NCBI RefSeq assembly: GCF_012935715.1
Contig: NZ_CP052860.1
Coordinates: 6,758,001 to 6,822,000, forward strand
DNA length: 64,000 nt
Reading direction: 5' to 3'
Source: Pseudomonas sp. ADAK13
GTDB lineage: Bacteria > Pseudomonadota > Gammaproteobacteria > Pseudomonadales > Pseudomonadaceae
The notes below the pieces were generated by a model, which was given only the letters and a program-made list of their open reading frames with translations, had not been told where the DNA came from and ran no database searches. Below, one piece after another: positions 17,492 to 26,520 of the stretch; the first letter of the stretch is position 1, and every line of letters starts with the position of its first letter. A program made the translations under genes and the position numbers.

Positions 17492-18436
17492 ATGAGCATC
17501 GAACCGCCGAGCGAACCCGACAGTGCCGTGTACAAGACCTTGCTGGAATCGACCAAGGCCATTCCCTGGCGCATCGACTGGGCAACCATGACCTTCAGCT
17601 ACATCGGCCCGCAAATCGAGACATTGCTGGGCTGGACCCCGCAGAGCTGGGCCACCGTCGATGACTGGGTGGAACGCATGCACCCGGACGACCGCGAATA
17701 CGTGGTCAACTTCTGCGTCTCGCAGTCCCGCGCCGGGGTCGACCACGAAGCCGATTACCGGGCCCTGACCGCCAGCGGCGAGTACGTGTGGATTCGCGAC
17801 GTGGTGCACGTGGAGCGCAAGGACGGCGAGGTGCAAGCGCTGATCGGCTTCATGTTCGATATCAGCGAGCGCAAGAAGACCGAAGAGCACTTGATCCGCC
17901 TGCAGAAACAGCTGGAGGAGTATTCCTTCCAGGACGGCCTGACCGGCATCGCCAACCGGCGCATGTTCGACACCGTGCTGGCGCGCGAATGGACCAGTGC
18001 CCAGCGCAGCCAATTGCCGCTGTCGTTGATCCTGCTGGATATCGATTATTTCAAGCAGTACAACGACCTCTACGGCCATATCAAGGGCGACGAGTGCCTG
18101 CGCCAGGTGGCACGCACGCTGTCGCAGGCGGCCAACCGGCCACGGGACTTCATTGCGCGCATCGGCGGTGAAGAGTTTGTGTGGTTGCTGCCGGAAACCG
18201 ATGCCGAATCCGCCCGGCGCGTGGCCGAACGCTGCCTGCACCTCATACGCCAGCAACAGATCGGGCATGGGCATTCGGCGGTGTCCGACCTGCTGACGCT
18301 GAGTCTTGGGGTAGGCACCTGCACGGTAAAACCGGGCAGCGCGGCGCTGGAGTTTGTCGAAGCGGTCGACAAGCTGCTGTACCAGGCCAAGCGCAATGGC
18401 CGGATGCGCGCGGAGTTTGCCGACGTGGCGAATTGA
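17492..18436 (+). CDS. PAS-GGEEF diguanylate cyclase
   Basis: 314 residues. A PAS domain with PAC tail (about 15-130, ending FMFDISERKKTEEH) is joined by a short coiled coil to a GGEEF domain. The active-site motif is RIGGEEF, and an RxxD inhibitory site (RPRD) sits five residues before it, so product inhibition by c-di-GMP is expected. It makes c-di-GMP from GTP in the cytoplasm; there is no membrane segment. A terminator follows. Confidence 0.92.
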   Translation: MSIEPPSEPDSAVYKTLLESTKAIPWRIDWATMTFSYIGPQIETLLGWTPQSWATVDDWVERMHPDDREYVVNFCVSQSRAGVDHEADYRALTASGEYVWIRDVVHVERKDGEVQALIGFMFDISERKKTEEHLIRLQKQLEEYSFQDGLTGIANRRMFDTVLAREWTSAQRSQLPLSLILLDIDYFKQYNDLYGHIKGDECLRQVARTLSQAANRPRDFIARIGGEEFVWLLPETDAESARRVAERCLHLIRQQQIGHGHSAVSDLLTLSLGVGTCTVKPGSAALEFVEAVDKLLYQAKRNGRMRAEFADVAN

Positions 18437-18462
18437 TACAAAGGTCAAATCGCGGGCAAAAA

Positions 18463-18495
18463 AAATCCCAAGTAGCTGATGGAAACTTGGGATTT
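18463..18495 (+). terminator. Terminator of the diguanylate cyclase gene
   Basis: 10-bp stem AAATCCCAAG/CTTGGGATTT with a 13-base loop, followed by AAAAATGC. A-rich on the left and T-rich on the right arm. The following stretch to 18723 is AT-rich and contains nothing I can assign. Confidence 0.65.
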
Positions 18496-18723
18496 AAAAA
18501 TGCATAAACCGTGGGAGGTGAACGCCCGGCTATATTACCCAGCGGGAAAACTTGTAACAAGATAATTTTCAACCTTTCGTCGGATTAAAACAGCGCTAAG
18601 TCATTCAATAACCACACATTTTTAATGGATCCGATTATTAAAAATGCCACTTTTTGGTGCAATAACTCCCTAAATTAAACAAACTTGCGCTGTTTAATTC
18701 CGCGATAAAAATAAGGTTATTAA

Positions 18724-18984
18724 TTAAAAGTGTGTGGGCTTCTTCAGGTAATGCTCACTCAAGTGTCTGCACGGATCCACCAGCACCAATTCGTCCTGAG
18801 GAGAGGCACGCGAAACGGCGGCCGCCTGACGACACAACGCCAGGCGCTCAGCCGCTTCTTCCCGCTGCCGATCAACCTGGGCATTGAGCCGTACGAAATA
18901 GGCCCCCAGCATCACCGCCACACACAGAACCCCGACAACAAAATAGCGGAAGGCGTTGGATGGAGGGGGTTCCAGCTCACTCAT
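18724..18984 (-). CDS. Small single-pass membrane protein
   Basis: 86 residues from MSELEPPPSNAFRYFVVGVL. One hydrophobic helix at about 13-33 and a polar C-terminal part with a helix RQREEAAERLALCRQAAA and two further cysteines region (VDPCRHL). AAGGTGCAATGAGTG precedes the ATG. A longer start at 19050 is possible. No family recognised. Confidence 0.6.
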   Translation of the reverse strand: MSELEPPPSNAFRYFVVGVLCVAVMLGAYFVRLNAQVDRQREEAAERLALCRQAAAVSRASPQDELVLVDPCRHLSEHYLKKPTHF

Positions 18985-19113
18985 ACACTCATTGCACCTT
19001 GTGTTTCTGATAGCGAACGTCGTCGCCCAGCTTCTCACCGAGACGCTCAATTGTATGTAAATTGAAACACATGGGTTGTGTTGGATTTGTAAAACAGTCA
19101 GCCGAATGACGCG

Positions 19114-20013
19114 TTAATCCTGCTCACGCCGCCTGAACTGCCCCGGCGCCAGCCCGTGGGCCTTGCGGAAACACCGGGAAAAATACGCTTCATCGGTAAA
19201 CCCGCAACGGTCGGCGATCGCGCCGATCCTCTGCGGGCTGTTGAGCAGCAGCGTGCGCGCCAGTTGCATGCGCCGGTCGAGCACCAGTTGGGAAAACGGC
19301 TTGCCGGTTTCCTTGCGCAGCAGGTGGGTCAGGTAGTTGGGCGACAGAAAGGCGGCCGCCGCCGCTTCGGTGAGGTTCAGCGACGGTTCGTGCAGATGCT
19401 CACGGATGTAGCCTTGCACCCGCGCCAGGGCGTCCTTGCGGCCACGGCGGGTGGCGTTGTTGGCGGCGAAGGCCTGGAGCGGTTCGGCGTACTGTTGGCA
19501 CACCAGCCCGATCAACTGGAACAGGTAACCCTTGAGCCGCTCCCGGGCGCCGAAGCTGCGGTGGGCGTCGAGGGTGCGCATGTGTTCCAGCCAGGTTTTG
19601 ACTTCCTCGAATGCCGCGTCTTCAAGGATGAAATCCAGTTGTTCCTGGAAACGGAACGGCGACAGCTCAGGGGCCTGGCCGATGGGAATGTCTTCCAGGT
19701 CCAGCGGGTCGCAGGTCAGTTGCGGCAGGAAAAAACCCTGGCTGAAATTGATCAGCATGAAGTCGCCGTCTTCGGGATGGGGGATCACGTGCAGGCGATG
19801 AGGCAGGATAAAGGCCAGGGCCTTTTTCGGGAACGGGCGCACCGCACCGCCGATGTGCTGCACGGTGTCGCCGCCGAGGTTGATCTGGATCTGGAAGTAT
19901 TCGTGGCGATGGGGACTGGTCAGCGCCGCCCTGCCCCGCTTGTCGCGGATATAGAAGTCGGAGCGGTCGCTGCGCTGTTCCATGCCGTAGGTGGTGATGC
20001 GGGTGCCGGGCAT
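19114..20013 (-). CDS. AraC-family transcriptional regulator
   Basis: 299 residues: an N-terminal cupin-like sensor domain (PHRHEYFQIQINLGG around 34-48) and a C-terminal pair of helix-turn-helices (about 200-298, LTEAAAAAFLSPNYLTHLLRK and IGAIADRCGFTDEAYFSRCF). It follows the fumarylacetoacetate-hydrolase-like gene by 36 bases on the same strand and may be co-transcribed and regulate it. Confidence 0.9.
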   Translation of the reverse strand: MPGTRITTYGMEQRSDRSDFYIRDKRGRAALTSPHRHEYFQIQINLGGDTVQHIGGAVRPFPKKALAFILPHRLHVIPHPEDGDFMLINFSQGFFLPQLTCDPLDLEDIPIGQAPELSPFRFQEQLDFILEDAAFEEVKTWLEHMRTLDAHRSFGARERLKGYLFQLIGLVCQQYAEPLQAFAANNATRRGRKDALARVQGYIREHLHEPSLNLTEAAAAAFLSPNYLTHLLRKETGKPFSQLVLDRRMQLARTLLLNSPQRIGAIADRCGFTDEAYFSRCFRKAHGLAPGQFRRREQD

Positions 20014-20049
20014 ACGTCATTCTCGGGAAGCCTGGGCACCACTGTAGCG

Positions 20050-20745
20050 TCAACCCTGGCCGAGGGTGAAGCCCAGCTCGGCCAGGCCGTCGATTCCGGC
20101 GGTCACGACATCCCCCGGTTGCAAGGTGCCGACGCCCGCCGGAGTACCGGTGAAGATCAGGTCGCCAGCCTTCAGCGCCACGGATTGGGACGCATGGCTG
20201 ATCACCTCGGCCACCGACCAGATCTGGTCCGCCAGGTCGCCCACCTGGCGTTGTTCACCATTGACCTTCAGCCAGATTCGCCCAGTGCCCGGGTGGCCGA
20301 CGGCGCTCACCGGCTGCAACGCCGTGCAAGGTGCCGACGCATCGAAGGCCTTGGCCCATTCCCAGGGACGCGACTGTTTTTTCGCCTGGGCCTGGAGGTC
20401 GCGGCGGGTCAGGTCGATGCCCAGGCCGTAACCCCAGACATGCGCGAGGGCATCTTCCGGGGCAATGTCCACCCCGCCCTTGCCGATGGCTACCACCAAC
20501 TCGACTTCATGGTGCAGGTCGGCGGTCAGCGGCGGATAGGCGATCACGCCCTCGGCGGGCACCACGGCATCGGCCGGTTTCATGAAAAAGAACGGCGGCT
20601 CGCGGTCGGGGTCGTGGCCCATTTCACGGGTATGTTCGCCGTAGTTGCGCCCCACACAGAACACCCGGCGCAGCGGGAAGCGAGCGTCGTCGTCCTGGAT
20701 GGCGAGGGACGGGATTTCGTTGGGAGTGATGACGTAGCGGGTCAT
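20050..20745 (-). CDS. Fumarylacetoacetate hydrolase family protein (fumarylpyruvate hydrolase-like)
   Basis: 231 residues with FCVGRNYGEH at the N-terminus and the metal ligands Glu-x-Glu and Asp in HHEVELVVAIGKGG and GYGLGIDLTRRDLQ; C-terminal GDLIFTGTPAGVG is the family signature. Its single-domain size and RFPLRRVFCVGRNYGEHTRE resemble fumarylpyruvate hydrolase of the gentisate pathway, but no gentisate dioxygenase is adjacent, so the substrate is open. Confidence 0.85.
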   Translation of the reverse strand: MTRYVITPNEIPSLAIQDDDARFPLRRVFCVGRNYGEHTREMGHDPDREPPFFFMKPADAVVPAEGVIAYPPLTADLHHEVELVVAIGKGGVDIAPEDALAHVWGYGLGIDLTRRDLQAQAKKQSRPWEWAKAFDASAPCTALQPVSAVGHPGTGRIWLKVNGEQRQVGDLADQIWSVAEVISHASQSVALKAGDLIFTGTPAGVGTLQPGDVVTAGIDGLAELGFTLGQG

Positions 20746-20917
20746 GGCAGGTGCCTCTTCGTTTACCTGGGGCCAGTATGCGCACTGGCGCCAGGGCGAA
20801 GTTGGACAGCCTTACGCAGATTTTGCACTGAGCGGTGCATCGATCACTTTGCCGACCGAACCCAACGCTGCTAGCCTCATCGCGCTTTCACCCAACGATC
20901 CCGCAGAAAGGACTCTG

Positions 20918-21469
20918 ATGAACATCATTCGCGCCGTCGCCCTCTTCGCCGCCTCATTGTTCTCGATGAACACGTCGGCCAAGGCCCCGCTCCCGGGATT
21001 CCAGTTGCCCAAGGCAGATTCGGAGTACGACGAACAGGTATTGGCGGATATCAAGAAAATCGGCTGGCATCATGTACATGTGCGTGCCGAAGACGGGGAG
21101 CCGTCGTTTGCCTACTCGCTGGGGTTCTACGCAAATTTCGGCCAGCCGGAAATCATCGTATTCGGGCTGCCACCGCAGATTGCACAGCAGTTGCTGAACA
21201 TCACCGCGATCCGCTTTGCCGGCGCGAAAGCCGCCTATGAAACCTACACGCCCTATGACGATATTGCCGAAGGCATGCGCATCGCGTTCATTCCTGTCGC
21301 CCGCCAGCACTACCGCGAATACCTCGGTTATGCCGGCTGGTTCTACGGTTCGGTCCAGGCGGATTTCCCCGCGCTGCAAATGGTCTGGCCGGACAAGCAA
21401 GGGCGCTTTCCGTGGGAGCCGACCTACGACCAGTCGTTCTCACGGCTCCAGCCGCTGCTGGACAAGTAG
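20918..21469 (+). CDS. Exported DUF4262 domain protein
   Basis: 183 residues starting at MNIIRAVALFAASLFSMNTS, a signal peptide, with AGAAAGGA upstream of the ATG. The DUF4262 pattern is clear: DIKKIGWHHVHVRAEDGEPSFAYSLGFYANFGQPEIIVFGLP. Most DUF4262 proteins I know of lack a signal peptide, so export is a small oddity. Function unknown. Confidence 0.82.
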   Translation: MNIIRAVALFAASLFSMNTSAKAPLPGFQLPKADSEYDEQVLADIKKIGWHHVHVRAEDGEPSFAYSLGFYANFGQPEIIVFGLPPQIAQQLLNITAIRFAGAKAAYETYTPYDDIAEGMRIAFIPVARQHYREYLGYAGWFYGSVQADFPALQMVWPDKQGRFPWEPTYDQSFSRLQPLLDK

Positions 21470-21472
21470 GGG

Positions 21473-21808
21473 TTACTTGCGCGCAAGCTTGTAGCGCACA
21501 CAATCCTGATAAAAACTCTGGCGAATCACCTCGGGCTTGACCCGCGAGCGGCTGTCATAGGTCTGCTCGGTGATGCCCATGGCCATCATGTGCATCCAGG
21601 GTTTCTTGAACTGGTAGGTCTTCAGTTTCTGGCGCGCGGCATACAGCGACACCCCCGACAACTTCAATTCCTGCGCCCGGGCCGCCGTGCCCGCGCCCCA
21701 GCTGCACATGTATTTGTCGTTGTCCCGCAGCTCCCGTGCCTGAACCGAAACTGCCCCACCCGCCAGGGAACAGGCGATCAGCATGATTCCAACCTTGCGC
21801 ATTTGCAT
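21473..21808 (-). CDS. Exported protein of unknown function
   Basis: 111 residues from MQMRKVGIMLIACSLAGGAV with cleavage probably after VSVQA. The mature part has three regularly placed features: CSWGAGTAARAQELKLSGVS, KTYQFKKPW and the C-terminal FYQDCVRY; its two cysteines could pair. The start inside the longer TTG-initiated frame was chosen for the signal peptide. It ends 4 bases from the convergent DUF4262 gene. No family recognised. Confidence 0.68.
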   Translation of the reverse strand: MQMRKVGIMLIACSLAGGAVSVQARELRDNDKYMCSWGAGTAARAQELKLSGVSLYAARQKLKTYQFKKPWMHMMAMGITEQTYDSRSRVKPEVIRQSFYQDCVRYKLARK

Positions 21809-22015
21809 CCCGCCTAACCACCTGAAAATAAAAGTGATTTTGGCGAGGATTTTGTTACAAAGGGGCCAGCAAATTGCCTTCTCGATGATTTTTCCGGCAG
21901 GGAAGCGGGTCAAGCGCCTACGCAAGTTTTAAGGCCTTTTGCCACTATTTGTTGCCGCCCGGCCATTGCCTGACGATAATCGCGGCGCTCTCCCACACTC
22001 ACGCAAGGAAACGCC

Positions 22016-22561
22016 GTGAAAAAGCTTCTACTGTTGACCCCATTGCTCGCGCTGCTGTTGCAAGGTTGCGGCGTCACCATGACGCAATACGAGCCGAACT
22101 TCGACAACGTCCAGATCCTCAAGCAAAAAGCCCCGCTGCAACCCGTCAGCAATGCCCAAGTCACTGCTGCGTCGGGCGAAGGTTCGCTGACGGTACGTGC
22201 CAATCCAATCCGCTCACCCAGCGGCAGTATCCCGGCGCATATCCAGGCCGCAATCACTCAGGAACTGCAATTGGCAGGCCTGCTGAACCCGCAAGCCGAA
22301 CGTCATCTGCAAGTGTTGGTGGTGAAGAATTCGCTGACGGCAGGCATGGGCTCCGGCAACGGCACGCTGGCCGCACGGTTTACGCTGCTCAAGGGGACTG
22401 ACGTGGTGTACGACGCGACCAAGGAAGTGAATCACACCTGGTCCAGTTCGTTCTTCGGGTTCATTGCGATCCCGAATGCTGCCAATGCCTACAACCCGAT
22501 GGTGCGGGATTTGCTCAAGTCGCTGTACAGCGACCCGCTGTTTATCCAGGCGCTGAAGTAA
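22016..22561 (+). CDS. Outer-membrane lipoprotein of unknown function
   Basis: 181 residues with lipobox LLLQGCGV (Cys18), MTQYEPNF after it, and a C-terminal domain with helices IPAHIQAAITQELQLAGLL, ARFTLLKGTDVVYDATKEVNHTW that resembles lipoproteins that bind other envelope components. GGAAACGCC before the ATG. A hairpin terminator follows. Convergent with another lipoprotein gene of similar style. Confidence 0.75.
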   Translation: MKKLLLLTPLLALLLQGCGVTMTQYEPNFDNVQILKQKAPLQPVSNAQVTAASGEGSLTVRANPIRSPSGSIPAHIQAAITQELQLAGLLNPQAERHLQVLVVKNSLTAGMGSGNGTLAARFTLLKGTDVVYDATKEVNHTWSSSFFGFIAIPNAANAYNPMVRDLLKSLYSDPLFIQALK

Positions 22562-22568
22562 GGCCTGG

Positions 22569-22600
22569 GCTGCGAGGGCCGTTCACCCTGCCCTCGCAGC
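22569..22600. terminator. Hairpin between two convergent lipoprotein genes
   Basis: 10-bp stem GCTGCGAGGG/CCCTCGCAGC with a 12-base loop, then TGTTT. Likely a bidirectional terminator. Confidence 0.6.
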
Positions 22601-22626
22601 TGTTTCAGCTTATTGCTTGCAACGTG

Positions 22627-23265
22627 TCACGCCCGTGGCACGCCGGCATCCAGTGCCGAGTACTTCAGGTTATTACCGTCGACCATTTGCTTGAGCAAGG
22701 CATTGACCTGGCGGGTGAAGGTGTCGGTCACCGCGTCTTTTGGCGTGTTGGCCATCAGCGGGATAAACCAGATACCCATCCAGGTATTGATCGCGTCATG
22801 GTTGGTGCCGGTGCTCAGCGTCTGGCCTTGTGCGTCCACCGACTCCAGCTTCATGGTGTACTGATCAGTCCCCAGCGCCGGGATGATGGTGAAGGTAAAG
22901 CCGCTGATAAACGCCAGGGCCAGTTGGCCGCCACCCGGTGGATGGTTGTAGACCTTCAGGCGCAGGTTGTAATCGCCCGGCTGCTTCTGGAATTCATCCA
23001 GGGTAACGCGACCAAACAGGCCGGAGTCGGTCAAGACTTTCTGCAGCTGAGGCTTGAGCATTTCCCGCGCTTGCGGAACCTCGGCGGCGGCGGCGTTGGT
23101 CGGCTCGCCCTGGTAGAACTTGAAGTCTACGTAGACGTTAGGTTTGTTGGCGTAGCTGGCCTTCGACGGCAGCGTGACCGGTGCTACTTCGTCCTTCGTG
23201 AAACTGGCGCAGCCGCTCATCGACAACGTGATCAGGGCCAACCCCAGCATTTTTCCAATGTGCAT
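22627..23265 (-). CDS. Lipoprotein of unknown function
   Basis: 212 residues from MHIGKMLGLALITLSMSGCA (lipobox SMSGC, Cys19), preceded by CTAAGGAAGTCGTA. The mature part contains LKVYNHPPGGGQLALAFISG and a hydrophobic stretch FISGFTFTIIPALGTDQY, suggesting a membrane-inserted or pore-adjacent part. No family I can name with certainty. Confidence 0.75.
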   Translation of the reverse strand: MHIGKMLGLALITLSMSGCASFTKDEVAPVTLPSKASYANKPNVYVDFKFYQGEPTNAAAAEVPQAREMLKPQLQKVLTDSGLFGRVTLDEFQKQPGDYNLRLKVYNHPPGGGQLALAFISGFTFTIIPALGTDQYTMKLESVDAQGQTLSTGTNHDAINTWMGIWFIPLMANTPKDAVTDTFTRQVNALLKQMVDGNNLKYSALDAGVPRA

Positions 23266-23379
23266 TACGACTTCCTTAGTGAATGGAGCGTCTCCATGGC
23301 CGGAGTGCTGGGGCGGATGATAAAGAGTGAGCCGCAATGTTAAAAGGCCATCTCTGATAAATACCTGCTCATACCGGCA

Positions 23380-23700
23380 CTAATTGGCCGAGACCAGCTT
23401 GAGGCCGATCACGCCTGCCAGGATCAGCACGATGCACAGCACCCGCAACGGCGCGGTGGAGTCGCCCAGCAACGCCATGCCGAGGATCGCGGTGCCGGCG
23501 GCGCCGATTCCCGTCCAGACCGCATAGGCGCTGCCCACTGGAAGGGTGCGCAGCGACATCGAAAGCAGGATCACGCTGGAAACGCCGGTCACCACGGTGA
23601 GCAGTCCGGGGGTAAATCGGGTGAAGCCATCCGAGGCCTTCATCGCGAACGCGAAGGCGATTTCAAGGATGCCGGCCAAGCCGAGGAGTAGCCATGCCAT
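23380..23700 (-). CDS. sugE: SMR-family guanidinium exporter, SugE/Gdx type
   Basis: 106 residues, four membrane helices. The first helix carries the essential Glu (LLLGLAGILEIAFAFAMKAS, Glu13), and TLPVGSAYAVWTGIGAAGTA in helix 3 is the SugE signature. Closely matches E. coli SugE as I know it. Members of this subfamily export guanidinium in exchange for protons. No guanidine riboswitch was recognised upstream. Ribosome binding site GAGGG eight bases before the ATG. Confidence 0.88.
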   Translation of the reverse strand: MAWLLLGLAGILEIAFAFAMKASDGFTRFTPGLLTVVTGVSSVILLSMSLRTLPVGSAYAVWTGIGAAGTAILGMALLGDSTAPLRVLCIVLILAGVIGLKLVSAN

Positions 23701-23731
23701 GGGGTGAACCCTCAGGAAACTCATTGGGTGT

Positions 23732-23759
23732 GTGGCGAGGGGCCCAGCCGCCTCGCCAC
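23732..23759. repeat. Short GTGGCGAGG palindrome
   Basis: GTGGCGAGG and CCTCGCCAC with a 10-base loop between the AhpD-like gene and sugE. It matches the outer arms of the 93-bp repeats and is probably a fragment of that family. Confidence 0.65.
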
Positions 23760-23776
23760 CGCGAATCCGCTTCGGC

Positions 23777-24223
23777 TTAGGCCTTGGCGGCAGCCGCTGG
23801 CGTGGTGCGGAAGGTGATGCCCAGCCGGTTGAAGGCATTCATCAAGGCGATGCCGTAGGTAAGATCAGCCAGCTCCTTGTCACTGAACTCGGCGGCCGCC
23901 GCCGCGTAGTCCGCGTCGGAAACATCACTGGCGGTAACGGCTTCGGCAAAGGCCAGCGCCACGCGCTCACGCTGGGTGAAGACAGCGCCAGCGTCATGCC
24001 ACACCGGCACCAGCACCAGCTTGTCCACGGCCAGGCCTTGCTTGAGCAGGTCCCGCGAGTGCATGTCGATGCAAAAGGCGCAGCCGTTGACCTGGGAAAC
24101 CCGCAGGTAGACTAGGTCGATCAGCTCCTTGGACAGGCCACTGTTCTGCAGGTAGACGTAAACCCCGCCGAACGCTTTGTAACCTTCAGGGGAAGCTTTG
24201 GAGTAGTCGAGACGCGTTGTCAT
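23777..24223 (-). CDS. Carboxymuconolactone decarboxylase/AhpD-like protein
   Basis: 148 residues from MTTRLDYSKASPEGYKAFGG. The redox site is NGCAFCIDMH (Cys48, Cys51, His55), the AhpD-core pattern CxxCxxxH for peroxidase or thiol-disulfide chemistry. Divergent from azoR, with which it shares a 195-bp control region holding two direct repeats. May help in an oxidative or electrophile response. Confidence 0.88.
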   Translation of the reverse strand: MTTRLDYSKASPEGYKAFGGVYVYLQNSGLSKELIDLVYLRVSQVNGCAFCIDMHSRDLLKQGLAVDKLVLVPVWHDAGAVFTQRERVALAFAEAVTASDVSDADYAAAAAEFSDKELADLTYGIALMNAFNRLGITFRTTPAAAAKA

Positions 24224-24268
24224 GGTGAAATCCTGTAGCAGTGGGATGAAGCCGCCATCTTGCGGCGC

Positions 24269-24339
24269 CATGGCCTACTCCAAAAGATCCATGATCTGGC
24301 TTGAACACCAGGCCATGAATGCGCCGGCATGGCCTACTC
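24269..24339. promoter_or_regulatory. Twin CATGGCCTACTC direct repeats between divergent genes
   Basis: CATGGCCTACTC occurs at 24269-24280 and 24328-24339, 59 bases apart in the same direction, with the palindrome AGATCCATGATCT between them. MocR-type regulators often bind direct repeats, and a MocR gene lies just downstream of azoR, so these are candidate operators. Confidence 0.5.
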
Positions 24340-24418
24340 TGAATCTTGATTCTTGGCCCTTTGGCATGGGTCATGGGGTTCGTAGACTGAGGGCCATCCA
24401 TCCAGGAAGCACCGCCCC

Positions 24419-25021
24419 ATGAATATTCTGCATGTCAGTGCCAGCCCTCGCGGGCAAGCGTCGGAGAGCACCGCGCTCTCCCACAAGATCATTGAATGCC
24501 TGCGCCAGCGGCACCCGGCTGCCGAGGTGACCCGGCGCGTTATCGCCGGGAATGCGCTGGCGCCGCTGGACGAGCCTTATGCAACGTCCCAGCAGTCGCC
24601 GGTGGATGTCTCATCAGAGGGTTCGATGGCCCAGTCCGAGCAGCTTGTTCGCGAAGTGGAACTGGCCGATATCGTGGTGATTGCCACCCCCATGCATAAC
24701 TACTCGGTGCCCGCAGCCCTCAAGCTATGGCTCGATCACATCGCGCGGGTGCGCCGCACCTTCGATATCTCCGCCCAGGGCAAGGTCGGCTTGTTGCAGG
24801 ACCGGCCCGTGTTCGTCGCCGTGGCCTCGGGCGGGCGATTTTCCGGGGAGCGTGCGCACCAGCCGGACTTCCTGACGCCGTACCTGAAAACCATCCTGGG
24901 CATGATCGGCCTGCATGACGTGACCTTCTTCACCGTCGAAGGCACCGCTTCACGCCCGGAAACCCTGGCCCAGACCCGCCTCCAGACCGACCAGGCGCTG
25001 CACGACTACTTCGCCACCTGA
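24419..25021 (+). CDS. azoR: FMN-dependent NADH-azoreductase
   Basis: 200-residue flavodoxin-like quinone/azo reductase. The FMN-binding loop is HVSASPRGQASEST, and TPMHNYSVPAALKLWLDHI is the AzoR signature at about residues 92-110. Reduces azo dyes and quinones by two-electron transfer from NADH. Divergent from the AhpD-like gene and 17 bases upstream of a MocR regulator on the same strand. Confidence 0.92.
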   Translation: MNILHVSASPRGQASESTALSHKIIECLRQRHPAAEVTRRVIAGNALAPLDEPYATSQQSPVDVSSEGSMAQSEQLVREVELADIVVIATPMHNYSVPAALKLWLDHIARVRRTFDISAQGKVGLLQDRPVFVAVASGGRFSGERAHQPDFLTPYLKTILGMIGLHDVTFFTVEGTASRPETLAQTRLQTDQALHDYFAT

Positions 25022-25038
25022 ACAGGACTCGCCGCCGG

Positions 25039-26451
25039 ATGAGCACTTCGATCAAGGCCTTTTCGCCGCTGGACGCCGGCTCTGCCGAGCCGATCTACCG
25101 GCAACTTTACTGGCGGTTCCGCAGCGCGATTGCCGACGGTCTGCTCAAGCCGGGGGAACGCATACCGGCGGCCCGGGCCCTGGCCAAGGAGCTGGGTCTG
25201 GCCCGGGGCACCATCGACACGGCGTATTCGCTGCTGGCAGCCGAAGGCTATATCCAGGCGCGTGGCCAGGCCGGCACCGTGGTGGCGGAAGGGATCAAGT
25301 CCAGCCTGCCGGAGCGCCCCGCCACCGCCAGCGATCACAACGCCGTGAGGCAAAAGGCCGCCGTGCTGCCGTTTCAAATGGGCCTGCCGGCACTCGATGC
25401 GTTCCCGCGCAAGATCTGGTCGAAAATCGCCGCCCGCTGCGTGCGTGCCACCCAGGTCGCAGACATGGCCAACCCCTGCGTCTATGGCCTGAACTCCCTG
25501 CGCACGGCGATTGCCAGCTACCTGCAGGTCGCCCGGGGTATCCATTGCTCGCCTGCGCAAGTCTTCGTCACCTCGGGCTACCGCAACACCCTGGGCCTGA
25601 TCGCCCATGCGCTGCTGGAACCGGGCGACCGGGTGCTGGTGGAAGACCCGGGCTACCTGTTCACCCGACCGTTGCTGGATTACCTGAATATCCACGCCAT
25701 ACCGGTACCGGTGGACCAGGACGGCATGCAGGTGTCCCAGGCCGTGCAACCGGGCAAAGGCGCCCGCGCCGTTGTGGTCACGCCGGCCCATCAAAGCCCG
25801 CTGTGCGTCTCGCTGTCGTTGCCCCGGCGCCTGGAACTGCTGGATTGGGCCAGCCGCCAGCAGGCCTGGATCATCGAGGACGACTACGACGGCGAATACC
25901 GCTACGTGAGCCGCCCGCTGCCGGCCCTCAAGAGCCTGGACCGCGACGGCCGGGTGCTTTACGCCGGGACGTTCAGCAAGGTGTTGTTTCCCGGTATCCG
26001 CCTCGCTTATCTGGTGGTGCCGGCGGCGCAGGTGGAACGCTTCGAACACGTCAGCCAGACCTTCCTCGGCGGTTGCCCGGAATTGACCCAGGCGATCGTC
26101 GCGACGTTTATGGCCGAAGGGCATTTTGCGCGGCATATCCAGCGTATGCGCAAACTCTACGGTGAGCGTCGGGAAGCCACCGCCAGGGGCCTGCGCAAGG
26201 CCTTGGGCGCGCATATTTCGATTGATGCCCAACCGGGCGGAATGCACCTGATCCTGCGCCTGAACGCGCAACAGTCAGACCGCCTGTGCGTGGTGCGCCT
26301 GGCGCAGGCCGGGATTTATGCAGAAGCCTTGAGCGACTGGAATATTCAAGGGCAGACCGGCCCCGGCCTGCTGCTGGGCTTTGCCAATATCGAATCCGAG
26401 GCCGTCGCCGAGGCCCTTGGGAAACGCATCCTGGATACGCTCATGGCCTGA
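25039..26451 (+). CDS. MocR/GntR-type PLP-dependent transcriptional regulator
   Basis: 470 residues: a GntR winged helix (about 15-80, LARGTIDTAYSLLAAEGYIQ) fused to an aminotransferase-like domain with the PLP lysine in YAGTFSKVLFPGIRLAYLV (near residue 315) and EDDYDGEY. Probably senses an amino compound or PLP and controls azoR and the AhpD-like gene. Starts 17 bases after azoR and ends at a strong terminator shared with the facing TonB receptor gene. Confidence 0.92.
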   Translation: MSTSIKAFSPLDAGSAEPIYRQLYWRFRSAIADGLLKPGERIPAARALAKELGLARGTIDTAYSLLAAEGYIQARGQAGTVVAEGIKSSLPERPATASDHNAVRQKAAVLPFQMGLPALDAFPRKIWSKIAARCVRATQVADMANPCVYGLNSLRTAIASYLQVARGIHCSPAQVFVTSGYRNTLGLIAHALLEPGDRVLVEDPGYLFTRPLLDYLNIHAIPVPVDQDGMQVSQAVQPGKGARAVVVTPAHQSPLCVSLSLPRRLELLDWASRQQAWIIEDDYDGEYRYVSRPLPALKSLDRDGRVLYAGTFSKVLFPGIRLAYLVVPAAQVERFEHVSQTFLGGCPELTQAIVATFMAEGHFARHIQRMRKLYGERREATARGLRKALGAHISIDAQPGGMHLILRLNAQQSDRLCVVRLAQAGIYAEALSDWNIQGQTGPGLLLGFANIESEAVAEALGKRILDTLMA

Positions 26452-26472
26452 TCGGCGAACGCTCTGTTTTTT

Positions 26473-26518
26473 GGCCTTGGCGCTGCTGCTCCCGAATCCT
26501 TTCGCCAAGGCCTTTTTT
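26473..26518. terminator. Bidirectional terminator
   Basis: Perfect 10-bp stem GGCCTTGGCG/CGCCAAGGCC, 20-base loop, then TTTTTT on the right and AAAAAA on the left, between the convergent MocR and TonB receptor genes. Confidence 0.88.
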
Positions 26519-26520
26519 AT

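Noticed and set aside
23701..23776. A guanidine riboswitch before sugE
   Set aside because: The hairpin there matches the GTGGCGAGG repeat arms, not any guanidine riboswitch core I know.
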